Part shown: one piece after another, positions 5,639 to 13,472 of the stretch
Layout of the letters: the number at the start of each line of letters is the position of its first letter
Numbering within the stretch: the first letter of the stretch is position 1
Assembly: GCA_017623155.1 (NCBI GenBank)
Contig: JAGAPR010000077.1
Span: 1 to 53,009, forward strand
Direction of reading: 5' to 3'
Source of the DNA: Prevotella sp.
GTDB lineage: Bacteria > Bacteroidota > Bacteroidia > Bacteroidales > Bacteroidaceae
DNA length: 53,009 bases
Position numbers and translations under genes: made by a program
Notes under the pieces: generated by a model
Seen by the model: only the letters and a program-made list of their open reading frames with translations
Database searches by the model: none
Told to the model about the DNA's origin: nothing

Positions 5639-5713
5639 GGGGCGTTGGCGAAACGGGAACGCATGCGGCTTTGACCCGCAGATGAGAAGGATCGACACCT
5701 TCACGCCCTGCCA
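5639..5713 (+). tRNA. tRNA-Gln (anticodon TTG)
   Basis: Acceptor GGGGCGT/ACGCCCT (one G-U), discriminator G, encoded CCA. D arm GCG...CGC with a GGG-containing loop, anticodon arm TGCGG-CTTTGAC-CCGCA, T stem GAAGG/CCTTC with loop ATCGACA, whose first base departs from the usual T. Fold and loop sizes are otherwise standard. Confidence 0.85.
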
Positions 5714-5756
5714 GATTTGTTATCGAGCGAACCACGCAAGAAAAGAGGGACGAAAG

Positions 5757-6044
5757 ATGAGCGAGCATCCGAATGTGAAAGTGATGACCATGAAGGATTT
5801 TGCGATCCTTCCCCCCGGCCCTGGAAAATGCCCGATCTGCGCGCACGAACACGCGCCGGAGTTTCCCCACAACAAGAACAGCCTGTATTACCAGTACAAA
5901 TTTTATCAGGAACATGAGCGATGGCCTACATGGGCAGACGCAATGTCGCATTGTACCGAGGAAATGAAGGAAACCTTCATCACCATGTATGCAGAACGCG
6001 GCGTTGACATTCGTTCTGAGTGCTATCCAAATGAAAAACCGTAG
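5757..6044 (+). CDS. Hypothetical protein with CPxC-H motif, 95 aa
   Basis: ATG at 5757 with AGAGGGA upstream. The sequence contains GKCPICAHEHAPEFPH, a Cys-x-x-Cys with nearby His residues that could hold a zinc ion, followed by a Tyr/Trp-rich helical segment (NSLYYQYKFYQEHERWPTW). No second Cys pair is present, so a complete zinc ribbon is not visible. Unknown function; it lies between the tRNA genes and the DUF3102 operon. Confidence 0.6.
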   Translation: MSEHPNVKVMTMKDFAILPPGPGKCPICAHEHAPEFPHNKNSLYYQYKFYQEHERWPTWADAMSHCTEEMKETFITMYAERGVDIRSECYPNEKP

Positions 6045-6172
6045 CTGCTGCGAACAACTACGGTCAATGGAAATTTGTTTTGCGGTCACAAAAATCCTCA
6101 CTTGTATTCTACCACAAAACGCAAGGAAATGCAAGTGGCAGGCCGTTTTGACCGTATCAAAGGGAGAGAAAT
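6038..6172 (+). promoter_or_regulatory. Intergenic control region before the DUF3102 operon
   Basis: ACCGTAG (6038-6044) pairs with CTACGGT (6058-6064), a hairpin spanning the previous stop codon. ACGGTCAA (6060-6067) recurs inverted as TTGACCGT (6148-6155) about 80 bp on, a possible pair of operator half-sites. TTGCGG and TGTATT at 17-bp spacing near 6085-6110 are a weak promoter candidate. AAAGGGAGAG precedes the next ATG. Confidence 0.35.
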
Positions 6173-7123
6173 ATGAACGGAATGATTACTACTGGCGGCA
6201 GCGAACTTGCCCGCCTGGATTACCTGTCCGCAGAGGCCCGCATTTGTGCGGAGAGCCTTGCAAATAACATGCTGCGCTTGGGGCGCGTGTTTTTGGAAGC
6301 CAAAACGCTGGTCAAACATGGCGAATGGCAGACGTGGGTGCATGATAACGCCGGTATGTCTGTAAGGCAGGCGCAAAACCTGATGGCGTCCTTTGAACGC
6401 TTTGGCGGGAACCCCGTCTATGATGGCATCGACAAAAGCAAGCTCTTTAAGATGCTCGCTCTGCCGGAAGGAACTGAGGAACGTTTCCTTGAGGAAAACA
6501 ACGTGTCTGAAATGACCGCGCGCGAGGTGGATGCCGCCGTTAAAAAGGTACGCGAAGAAGCGCGCGTAGAGCTGGAAAATGAACGGCGTTTACGCCAAGA
6601 AGCCGAACAACGGGCACTGGAAGCAGAGAACCGACCCCCGGAGCTGCCCGCAGAAGTTGCCGCTGATCTGTCCGAGAAACAGGAAACCATTGCGCGCCAG
6701 CAGGCAGAGCTTGAACGACTTGCCGAAACCGGACGTTTGACCATCGAAGAAGCCAGTCGCTTGAGGAAAGAAAACGACGGTTTGAGGCGGGAAAATGAGG
6801 ATCAGGCCGAGCTTTTGCAAGATGCGCAGCAGGAATACAATCGCCTGCAGGGTGATTATCTCAACCTCCAAAGCAGCGTTGCAAAAGGTGATGCCGAGAG
6901 GATCCCCACCGATACCTTGACGGCTGATACATTCGCTTCGGCTGTTCGTCAATTCATTGGCATCTGCGCCCGTATGCCCCATATGTCGCACTCTTTTGCG
7001 ATCATGCCGCAGAGCGAGAAAACCATCTTTGACGAGCTTTTGCAGACTGTCGAAAGCTGGGCGACTGCATCCCGTAAAGCGATAGATACCTATTCCGCAG
7101 AGGAGGCATTGATTTATGACTGA
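6173..7123 (+). CDS. DUF3102-domain coiled-coil protein
   Basis: 316 aa. The N-terminal ~100 residues (RICAESLANNMLRLGRVFLEAK... EWQTWVHDNAGMSVRQAQNLM) match DUF3102, found in phages and plasmids and resembling a ParB/KorB-like helical DNA-binding region. Residues about 120-235 form a long Glu/Arg/Gln-rich coiled coil; the C-terminal ~70 residues are globular and helical. It probably binds DNA and oligomerises. The stop overlaps the next start by 8 bp (ATGACTGA), so it is coupled to the ORF6C gene. It heads the early/middle operon. Confidence 0.75.
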   Translation: MNGMITTGGSELARLDYLSAEARICAESLANNMLRLGRVFLEAKTLVKHGEWQTWVHDNAGMSVRQAQNLMASFERFGGNPVYDGIDKSKLFKMLALPEGTEERFLEENNVSEMTAREVDAAVKKVREEARVELENERRLRQEAEQRALEAENRPPELPAEVAADLSEKQETIARQQAELERLAETGRLTIEEASRLRKENDGLRRENEDQAELLQDAQQEYNRLQGDYLNLQSSVAKGDAERIPTDTLTADTFASAVRQFIGICARMPHMSHSFAIMPQSEKTIFDELLQTVESWATASRKAIDTYSAEEALIYD

Positions 7124-7598
7124 TTCCAACAACGCCCTGTCCAACCTCACACCGGCGCAGGCTGAAGCCCTGCCCGCTGTGATCCAACAGGTACTTGGCC
7201 CAATCATGGAGAACATGGCGCGGATGTTCGCCCAAAACGCGCAGGCGCTTGAGCAGATCGCTGCCACGCAGCAGGCACAGGCTGACCGCATGGAGGCGCT
7301 GGAAAAGCAAATTCGCCTCAATACCCTGGTTACAACCAAACAGGTGCAGTATATCAACAACGCCATCCGTGCAAGAGCACGCGAACTGCTGATGAAAAAG
7401 GAAATTGAGGACGCGAAGGCCATCCAGAAGATTTCCAACGCCATCCGCAAGAGCATCCTTTCCCGTTATGGAGTTGCAGCCTTGCACGAAATACCGAAGC
7501 ATGAGTATTCGGTGGTCATGAACCAGGTGAATATGTGGAACGACATGCTTTGCATGCGCGATGTTGTAAAGGAGGTACGTTCCCGTGAATCTGAATGA
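7116..7598 (+). CDS. Phage ORF6C-domain protein
   Basis: 160 aa. A Gln/Ala-rich helical N-terminus (QAEALPAVIQQV... IAATQQAQADRMEALEKQI) is followed by a C-terminal domain with IRKSILSRYGVAALHEIPKHEYSVVMNQVNMW, the pattern of ORF6C, a C-terminal module of phage antirepressor and replication-associated proteins. No separate Bro/AntA N-terminal DNA-binding domain is present; the DUF3102 protein, translated from an overlapping frame, may supply it. Exact role unknown. Confidence 0.7.
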   Translation: MTDSNNALSNLTPAQAEALPAVIQQVLGPIMENMARMFAQNAQALEQIAATQQAQADRMEALEKQIRLNTLVTTKQVQYINNAIRARARELLMKKEIEDAKAIQKISNAIRKSILSRYGVAALHEIPKHEYSVVMNQVNMWNDMLCMRDVVKEVRSRESE

Positions 7599-8160
7599 AT
7601 ATCAGGCCAAAGCCATGCGCACCAGCGGAGAAGGTCATGATCGCATTGAAAATGGTCTTATGGGCCTTATGGGCGAATGCGGAGAGATTGTTGACCTCCT
7701 CAAGAAGCACATCTTTCAAAGCAGTATAGATGCTGATCTGCCGGTCGATAAGCTGGAAAAAGAGACCGGGGACGTACTTTGGTACTGTGCTGAATTTGCG
7801 ACAGGCATGGGCATGAAGCTTTCCGAGGTCGCCAGCTACGAAGAAAATTATAGCTCATGCATGGCGCTGCGCGAAAGATTTATGGCCAGGGTTTCCCGGC
7901 TCTGTCTCAAGAGGACGGCCATCAGCATGCTTTCTTATGCGGTAGAGGCATACCAGCACTTCTACGACCGCGACGATCTGTATTTAACCCTCTGGTCTGT
8001 CTCTCGCCTTATGGCCCTGATTAACCATCTGTGCAAAACGCTCGATATGCCTATTACGCATGTAATGGAGCAGAACATCGAAAAGCTGCTTGCGCGCTAT
8101 CCTGATGGTTTTGATCCCGAAAGAAGCATGCACAGGCCAGAATATCAACAAACCACCTGA
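7585..8160 (+). CDS. MazG-like nucleotide pyrophosphohydrolase
   Basis: 191 aa, GTG start after AAGGAGG, overlapping the preceding gene by 14 bp. The MazG signature is clear: NGLMGLMGECGEIVDLLKK gives E31 and E34, and KETGDVLWYCAE gives E60 and D63, the metal-binding acidic set of the all-alpha NTP pyrophosphatases. The second half (residues about 95-165) is an extra helical region. Phage MazG proteins hydrolyse NTPs/dNTPs or (p)ppGpp-type signals and help sustain metabolism during infection; the substrate here is not predictable. Confidence 0.85.
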   Translation: MNLNEYQAKAMRTSGEGHDRIENGLMGLMGECGEIVDLLKKHIFQSSIDADLPVDKLEKETGDVLWYCAEFATGMGMKLSEVASYEENYSSCMALRERFMARVSRLCLKRTAISMLSYAVEAYQHFYDRDDLYLTLWSVSRLMALINHLCKTLDMPITHVMEQNIEKLLARYPDGFDPERSMHRPEYQQTT

Positions 8161-8180
8161 CCAACAGAAAGGAACCTCAT

Positions 8181-9047
8181 ATGAGCGTCAACTATATGCT
8201 TGAGATCATCGGGCTTGATGATTGGGAGCTGACGCATCCCCTCCCTGCAACCGCTTATAAGCTGATGCGCAAGCTGCAATATCTGGCGAATAAAGAGCGG
8301 TTCCCGGAGCGGATGAATGTTTCCAACGGTCTGTTGATGTCAATGGTCGGTTGCTCTGAGGACAGCCTGATAAAAGCCCGAAACCAGCTTATCCAGGCTG
8401 GATTGATCCAATACAAAGGGCAAAAGAAGCTCACGCCTCTGTATATGATCCAGTATTTCAGCAATAACCCAGCTTATAACTCTAAAAAACCGGGTTATGA
8501 GCAGGGAATAAAACGGGGTTATGAACATGGAATAGCGCCGGATTATGAGCAGGGAACATATATAAACAATACGGGATCAAGCTATACAGACGAAACATGG
8601 TTTAGTGCATATGTTTCAGGAGACGAAGATATACCGACAACAGCAGAAAAGATTGATAAATCAAGCATCAATGCGCGTGCGCGCGACCCCCTTCCCACGG
8701 ACTCGCAAAGATTTGACGCTCTGTTTCCGAAACGGGAAAACGAATGGGAACTCGAACCGAGAGACAGACGCTACTTGTCGGCAGCACGCGCCTCTCTCAC
8801 AATCAACCCGCACACCAGAAAGCTATTTGCTGGGCGCGAGGATACTGTGAGGCGGATTGTTGATAGCAGCCGCTTCCCCCCGGAAATGGTGTGCCACGCC
8901 ATTGACAAAACCGAAATCAGGAACAGCCGTTACCCTCTCGACAACCCGGTTCAGTATATGCTTACGCTACTATTCGACTGGGAAGAACGCGGCCTCGCAA
9001 CGGTACAGGCATTGCAGGAGAGCAAAAACGACTGGACACCAGCATGA
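8181..9047 (+). CDS. Helix-turn-helix replication-initiator-like protein
   Basis: 288 aa with AAAGGAA upstream. The N-terminal ~90 residues (LPATAYKLMRKLQYLANKERFPERMNVSNGLLMSMVGCSEDSLIKARNQLIQAGLIQY) form a winged helix typical of Bacillota phage replication organisers and DnaD-type N-termini. The middle is low-complexity with repeats of GYEQG/GYEHG (residues about 105-125). The C-terminal part (RRIVDSSRFPPEMVCHAIDKTEIRN... YMLTLLFDWEERG) resembles the helical tail of such proteins. It probably binds the phage origin; no helicase loader or polymerase gene is next to it. Confidence 0.7.
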   Translation: MSVNYMLEIIGLDDWELTHPLPATAYKLMRKLQYLANKERFPERMNVSNGLLMSMVGCSEDSLIKARNQLIQAGLIQYKGQKKLTPLYMIQYFSNNPAYNSKKPGYEQGIKRGYEHGIAPDYEQGTYINNTGSSYTDETWFSAYVSGDEDIPTTAEKIDKSSINARARDPLPTDSQRFDALFPKRENEWELEPRDRRYLSAARASLTINPHTRKLFAGREDTVRRIVDSSRFPPEMVCHAIDKTEIRNSRYPLDNPVQYMLTLLFDWEERGLATVQALQESKNDWTPA

Positions 9048-9058
9048 AGGAGATAACT

Positions 9059-10045
9059 ATGGGCTATAACACCAAAATCGATTGGTGCGATTCGAGCTGG
9101 AACCCTGTTACTGGTTGCCAGCACGATTGCAAATACTGCTATGCAAAACGTCTTGCCGAACGGTACGGCGGTCACGACCACGACGAGAATAAGCGCCCCA
9201 CCGGCGCGTATTCCGCGATTGGTGTTCAGGATTTGGAAAAGCCGAAGTACATCATGCGCAAAAACGGCCTGCACAAAGCTCCATATCCCTGGTTCTTCCT
9301 CCCCACTTTTCACCGTTACCGCCTCGATCAGCCGAAAAGATGGTCAGAACCGCGCACAATCTTTGTGTGCAGCATGGCAGACCTGTTCGGTAAATGGGTG
9401 CCGGATGAGTGGATTAAGGCCGTCTTTGAAGCCTGCGCAGAAGCGCCAAGACATCGCTATCTTTTCCTGACCAAAAATCCTGATCGCTATGGCTACATTG
9501 ACGGCTGGGATCATCGGTATAACGGTGGATTTGCCAAGGATTACATGTGGTTTGGAACGACCGTCACCCAGCAGCATGAATTGAAACGCATACGAGACCT
9601 CGCATGCATCAATGCACATACGTTTCTATCCATCGAGCCGATCTTGGAACGCATAGACCTTGACCGTTATTTGCCTACTGCAACAAGCAACTGGCAGTGC
9701 TCCTACTGCGGCCATTATGCAGACAGTTATTCGCTTCATTGCCATTCCTGCGGGCGCGAAGGCGGTTACTCTGGTTCCTTCCGCAAACAGCCGGTCAACT
9801 GGATCATCATTGGAGCCGAAACGGGAAACCGCAAAAACAAGGTGACGCCGCAGCGCGAATGGATTGATGAGATTGTCCGCGTATGTGATGAACATGGAAT
9901 CCCTGTGTTCATGAAGGAATCTCTACGCGATCTGATGGGTGATGGCTTCCGGCAGGAGTTCCCATGGGATGATCGGCAATACCACGCTTTCGCTGATAAG
10001 CCGACCGGCGCCCTTGCCAGCCAGCCCGTTTTCTTGGAGGGATGA
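9059..10045 (+). CDS. DUF5131 (phage Gp37/Gp68) radical-SAM-like protein
   Basis: 328 aa. ATG at 9059 is chosen because AAGGAG (9047-9052) lies 6 nt upstream; the ATG at 9044 overlapping the previous stop has no such site. The family signature is strong: KIDWCDSSWNPVTGC, then C20-x3-C24-x2-C27 (CQHDCKYC), the Fe-S cluster pattern of radical SAM enzymes. FVCSMADLFGKW and FLTKNPDRY follow. A second cysteine set (CSYCGHYADSYSLHCHSC, about residues 220-240) is an inserted zinc ribbon. The reaction is unknown. It lies upstream of thyX and two DNA methylases, which is compatible with nucleic-acid modification. Confidence 0.85.
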   Translation: MGYNTKIDWCDSSWNPVTGCQHDCKYCYAKRLAERYGGHDHDENKRPTGAYSAIGVQDLEKPKYIMRKNGLHKAPYPWFFLPTFHRYRLDQPKRWSEPRTIFVCSMADLFGKWVPDEWIKAVFEACAEAPRHRYLFLTKNPDRYGYIDGWDHRYNGGFAKDYMWFGTTVTQQHELKRIRDLACINAHTFLSIEPILERIDLDRYLPTATSNWQCSYCGHYADSYSLHCHSCGREGGYSGSFRKQPVNWIIIGAETGNRKNKVTPQREWIDEIVRVCDEHGIPVFMKESLRDLMGDGFRQEFPWDDRQYHAFADKPTGALASQPVFLEG

Positions 10046-10047
10046 AT

Positions 10048-10443
10048 ATGGGGCGCATTGTTGAACATGTGGTGACGCAAACCATTCGCAGGCTTGAATT
10101 GACGCGTGAGGATGTAGAGAAGAGAAAGAGCCGCGAAGCTGCTAACAGCAGAATGAAAGTCCATCCTGCAATCACCCGACATGAGCAATATTTTGCCGAA
10201 CGCCTTACAAAATGCCCGGTGTGTGGAAAGGCCCCACGTTATTTGAAAACAGGCAGCTATGATGAAAGTGGTTATGAATACAAGTTCGTTTGCGGCCCAC
10301 ACAGCGACGTAACAGTCTCAATCGCTCTTGAATGCGGAAATTGGTATTCCACGCCCTCTAAGGCTGGTGCAGATTGGAATAAACGTGCTGCCAGAGTTGG
10401 TTTAAGCAGTTCAAAGGAGGACAACCCATGTACTCATCAATAG
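10048..10443 (+). CDS. Lar-like zinc-ribbon protein
   Basis: 131 aa from ATG 10048 (GGAGG is 7 nt upstream; the ATG at 10042 is too close). The C-terminal half has KCPVCGKAPRY... YKFVCGPH... LECGNWYSTPSKAGADWNKRA. A Cys-pair ribbon followed by A-x-x-WN-x-R is typical of the Lar restriction-alleviation family and related small phage proteins. The spacing differs from classic Lar, so this is a family-level guess. The N-terminal third is a charged helix. Lar proteins modulate type I restriction; whether this one does is unknown. Confidence 0.5.
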   Translation: MGRIVEHVVTQTIRRLELTREDVEKRKSREAANSRMKVHPAITRHEQYFAERLTKCPVCGKAPRYLKTGSYDESGYEYKFVCGPHSDVTVSIALECGNWYSTPSKAGADWNKRAARVGLSSSKEDNPCTHQ

Positions 10444-10646
10444 AGATTGTCACCGCCGTAGGCGAGCAAAATCCCGGCAAGCCTGCTGCTCTGCTTGAAA
10501 TTGGCGCTTTGTATTTCGTCTATCAGCTTGGACAGATGAAGCCATTCATCCACTCCACGTATCGCATCCGCTTTTCCAACCTCATTGGCGGCGGGTGGTG
10601 CGATATTGTGCTTGATACACGAAAGATCAAAAAGCAGGAGAAATAG
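10428..10646 (+). CDS. Hypothetical protein, 72 aa
   Basis: ATG after AAAGGAGG; overlaps the end of the preceding gene by 16 bp. The sequence suggests a small beta-rich fold (IEIVTAVGEQNPGKPAALLE, then FVYQLGQMKPFIHSTYRIRF) with a Lys-rich end. No family recognised. It is part of a tightly packed middle operon. Confidence 0.6.
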   Translation: MYSSIEIVTAVGEQNPGKPAALLEIGALYFVYQLGQMKPFIHSTYRIRFSNLIGGGWCDIVLDTRKIKKQEK

Positions 10647-10648
10647 TC

Positions 10649-11041
10649 ATGAATGTAGATTGGATCATCGCAAAACGCCTGATGGATGCCTTTCCGGGCA
10701 GCTTCATTGTTCATAACGGCGAGTTCATAGCGCACCGAGGAGCAAATGAGTTTTTCAACCTTTCCACATGTAAGGACGAGCTGGAAGTGAAATGCAAGGT
10801 GCTGGAATATCTCTCCCGTGGCGCGTATAAGACCGCACCGTTCCGCACGGATAAGGCAAATCAAAGGCTTTGGGACTTCATGCGTTCAGGAATCAATAGT
10901 TATCTTGGAACCAGCTTCACACACAAAGATATGGATGAGATTTACACCTACCTTGGAAATGGCGTAAACCGTCCAAAGACCATACGATTCATAGAATCCG
11001 GGTACGATATGCGGATTCTGAGTGAAGGAGGAGCAAAATGA
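10649..11041 (+). CDS. Hypothetical protein, 130 aa
   Basis: Starts 2 nt after the previous stop with CAGGAG upstream; its TGA overlaps the thyX ATG. Mixed alpha/beta, including FPGSFIVHNGEFIAHRGANEFFNL and a C-terminal KTIRFIESGYDMRIL. No family recognised. Translational coupling to thyX suggests co-expression. Confidence 0.6.
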   Translation: MNVDWIIAKRLMDAFPGSFIVHNGEFIAHRGANEFFNLSTCKDELEVKCKVLEYLSRGAYKTAPFRTDKANQRLWDFMRSGINSYLGTSFTHKDMDEIYTYLGNGVNRPKTIRFIESGYDMRILSEGGAK

Positions 11042-11724
11042 AATACGAAATGCAAGTCATACTCCACAGATGGACGCTTGAACCTGATTTTCTGGCGGGA
11101 GAAGCCGCGTGCATCTGCACCGATTTTGACAATGAAGAAAAGGCGCTCACTACGGCGCTTTCTTCACACCACGACAGTGTAATGGAGCACTGCGCCTTTA
11201 CATTCATCGTAAGCGGTGTTAGCCGCGTGCTGCTGGCACAGCTCACCAGGCATCGCATTGCCAGCTTCAGCGTCCGCAGCCAACGTTACGTCAGCTATCG
11301 GGATGGATTTGGTTATGTGATCCCGCCATCCATCGAAGCGCTTGGCGAAGAAAAGGTTGCGCAATATGAGGCGCAGATGGAGCAGATGCACAAGTGGTAC
11401 TGCGGCTGGTGCGATGATTTGGGCGACGCGCACAAGGAGGACGCCCGTTTTGTTCTCCCGAACGCCTGTGAAACCAAAATCATGCTGACCATGAACGCCC
11501 GTGAGCTTCACCACTTCTTTGCCCTGCGGATGTGCAGCCGCGCGCAATGGGAAATCCGCAGGATGGCCGATGAAATGTACAGGCAGGCTCGGAATGTTGC
11601 GCCGATGCTATTTGCAAAAGCTGGCCCCGGTTGCTGGAATAGTGGTTGCCCGGAAGCACGCCCGTGCAAAGCGCCCAGAAAGAAGTTTATGTTTTGTAAG
11701 CGAGAAAAAAAGGAGACGCGATGA
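11038..11724 (+). CDS. thyX: Flavin-dependent thymidylate synthase ThyX
   Basis: 228 aa, the usual ThyX length. The signature RHR-x7-S is present (R71-H72-R73 to S81, RHRIASFSVRSQRY). The N-terminal HDSVMEHCAFTF and C-terminal NARELHHFFALRMCSRAQWEIR blocks are also typical and build the FAD/dUMP site. It makes dTMP from dUMP using methylene-tetrahydrofolate and NADPH, feeding phage DNA synthesis. The C-terminus has an extra Cys/Lys-rich tail (residues about 200-228). Overlaps both neighbours by 4 bp (ATGA). Confidence 0.95.
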   Translation: MKYEMQVILHRWTLEPDFLAGEAACICTDFDNEEKALTTALSSHHDSVMEHCAFTFIVSGVSRVLLAQLTRHRIASFSVRSQRYVSYRDGFGYVIPPSIEALGEEKVAQYEAQMEQMHKWYCGWCDDLGDAHKEDARFVLPNACETKIMLTMNARELHHFFALRMCSRAQWEIRRMADEMYRQARNVAPMLFAKAGPGCWNSGCPEARPCKAPRKKFMFCKREKKETR

Positions 11725-12545
11725 GGGCGGTATTTAGGTATCCGGGAAGCAAGTGGAGCATTGCGGGATGGATCGTAGCACACTTCCCGCTTGAGTACGA
11801 AAAGATGGTCTATCTTGAGCCTTTCGCCGGAAGCGGCGCAGTATTCTTCAACAAGAATCCCGGAGCTGTAGAAACGGTCAACGATCTGGATAGTGATATT
11901 GTGAATCTGTTCCGAGTACTGCGAGATCGACCAGACGAACTAAAACGTGCTTTGGAGCTTACCCCATACAGCCGCGAAGAATACGACCTTGCTTTTGAAC
12001 CTACGGAGGATCCTCTGGAAAAAGCTCGTCGCTATATGGTAAAGACCACACAGGCCATTGGTGCAAAACTCAACAGCAAATGCGGTTGGCGCAACCACAA
12101 GCAGATGAAGATTGGCGGAACGGCCTGTAAATGGAATGGCATCACAGAAACCATCGATGAAGCAGCTGCGAGGCTGAAAGGCTCCACCACCAACCTTGTG
12201 CAGATCGAGCACATGGATGCTCTGCGCCTGATCGAACGCTACAACACGCCGGATGTGCTGATTTACATTGATCCACCATATGTGCGAAGCAGCCGTAAAA
12301 GCGGTGCTTTGTATCGGTTTGAAATGGATGATAGGCAGCATGTGCAGCTGCTTGAGATCATCACCAAGAGCCGAGCGAAGATCATCCTTTCTGGCTATCA
12401 AAACGAACTGTATGATCGGTATCTGAAAGGCTGGAAAACTGATTCGACCATGAGCCAAACCACATCCACCGAAATGGCCCTGGAAACCATTTGGATGAAT
12501 TATACCCCGCCATATGAACAGCTGCGCATGCCGCAAATAATTTGA
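11721..12545 (+). CDS. Dam-type DNA adenine-N6 methyltransferase
   Basis: 274 aa, ATGA overlap with thyX, AAAAGGAG site. D12-class layout: N-terminal FRYPGSKW, SAM-binding EPFAGSGA (33-40), and catalytic DPPY (184-187, YIDPPYVRSS), with the target-recognition region between. It transfers a methyl group to N6 of adenine in a short DNA site, probably protecting phage DNA from restriction or timing packaging; the site cannot be read from sequence. No matching nuclease is adjacent, so it is an orphan methylase. Confidence 0.92.
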   Translation: MRAVFRYPGSKWSIAGWIVAHFPLEYEKMVYLEPFAGSGAVFFNKNPGAVETVNDLDSDIVNLFRVLRDRPDELKRALELTPYSREEYDLAFEPTEDPLEKARRYMVKTTQAIGAKLNSKCGWRNHKQMKIGGTACKWNGITETIDEAAARLKGSTTNLVQIEHMDALRLIERYNTPDVLIYIDPPYVRSSRKSGALYRFEMDDRQHVQLLEIITKSRAKIILSGYQNELYDRYLKGWKTDSTMSQTTSTEMALETIWMNYTPPYEQLRMPQII

Positions 12546-12557
12546 GAAGGTGCACAC

Positions 12558-13472
12558 ATGCGTATAGGCATACACGATGCAGACGATACACGTTTTCCCA
12601 ACCTCGCGCTGATGAAAATATCAGCATGGCATAAAGCGCACGGAGACGACGTGGAGTGGTGGAAACCAATGTTTCCGTATGACAAGGTGTATTCCAGCAA
12701 GGTGTTCACCTTTACGCCGGAGTGCGCCTTTCTGCCTCCCAACACCATCAAAGGTGGGACAGGATACGGCTTGTATAATGAGTTGCCGAACGAAATAGAC
12801 ACCATGCAGCCTGATTACACCATTTATCCCGATTGCAATTATGCGATAGGGTTTCTGACACGCGGATGCATCAGAAACTGCCCGTGGTGCGTTGTCCCTA
12901 AAAAAGAAGGAGCCATACGACCATACCGCACATGGCAGGAGATCAAACGCCCGGACAGCAGGGATATTGTTTTCATGGACAATAACGTGCTGGCCTGTCC
13001 CCACGGCATTGAACAGATGCAAAGCATGGTTGGCCAAAAAGTGCGTATCGACTTCAACCAAGGACTTGATGCACGTTTGATAACGCCGGAGGTTGCGGAA
13101 TTGCTGTCGCAGCTCAAATGGATTCGATTCATCCGCATGAGCTGCGACACAAACCAAATGCTTTTCACCGTCACGACCGCGATCCATCTTCTTGAACGCT
13201 TTGGTATCAAACCATACCGTATATTCATCTATCTTCTTGTGCAAGATGTGCAATCCGCTGAGTTTAGGGCAACGGCACTCAGAGATATGGGCGTCGAAGT
13301 CTTTGCACAACCCTATCGGGATTTTGAGAACAACCTTGAACCGACACCAGAAACCAAGGCGTTCGCTCGATGGGTTAATCACAAAGCAATATTCAATAGT
13401 GTGCGCACATTTGCAGAATACAATACACGCAACCGTGAACGAAAGGGAGAATCATGCGAGAAATTGTTGTAG
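12558..13472 (+). CDS. Radical SAM family protein
   Basis: 304 aa; AGAAGG site. The C104-x3-C108-x2-C111 motif (RGCIRNCPWC) binds the 4Fe-4S cluster that cleaves SAM. The N-terminus (RIGIHDADDTRFPNLALMKISAWHKAHGD) resembles the B12-binding-like region of radical SAM methylthiotransferase relatives, and a TIM-barrel-like remainder follows (DIVFMDNNVLA, IRFIRMSCDT). The substrate is unknown. It lies between an adenine methylase and a cytosine methylase and overlaps the latter by 19 bp, so a nucleic-acid substrate is a reasonable inference; tRNA or protein modification is possible. Confidence 0.8.
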   Translation: MRIGIHDADDTRFPNLALMKISAWHKAHGDDVEWWKPMFPYDKVYSSKVFTFTPECAFLPPNTIKGGTGYGLYNELPNEIDTMQPDYTIYPDCNYAIGFLTRGCIRNCPWCVVPKKEGAIRPYRTWQEIKRPDSRDIVFMDNNVLACPHGIEQMQSMVGQKVRIDFNQGLDARLITPEVAELLSQLKWIRFIRMSCDTNQMLFTVTTAIHLLERFGIKPYRIFIYLLVQDVQSAEFRATALRDMGVEVFAQPYRDFENNLEPTPETKAFARWVNHKAIFNSVRTFAEYNTRNRERKGESCEKLL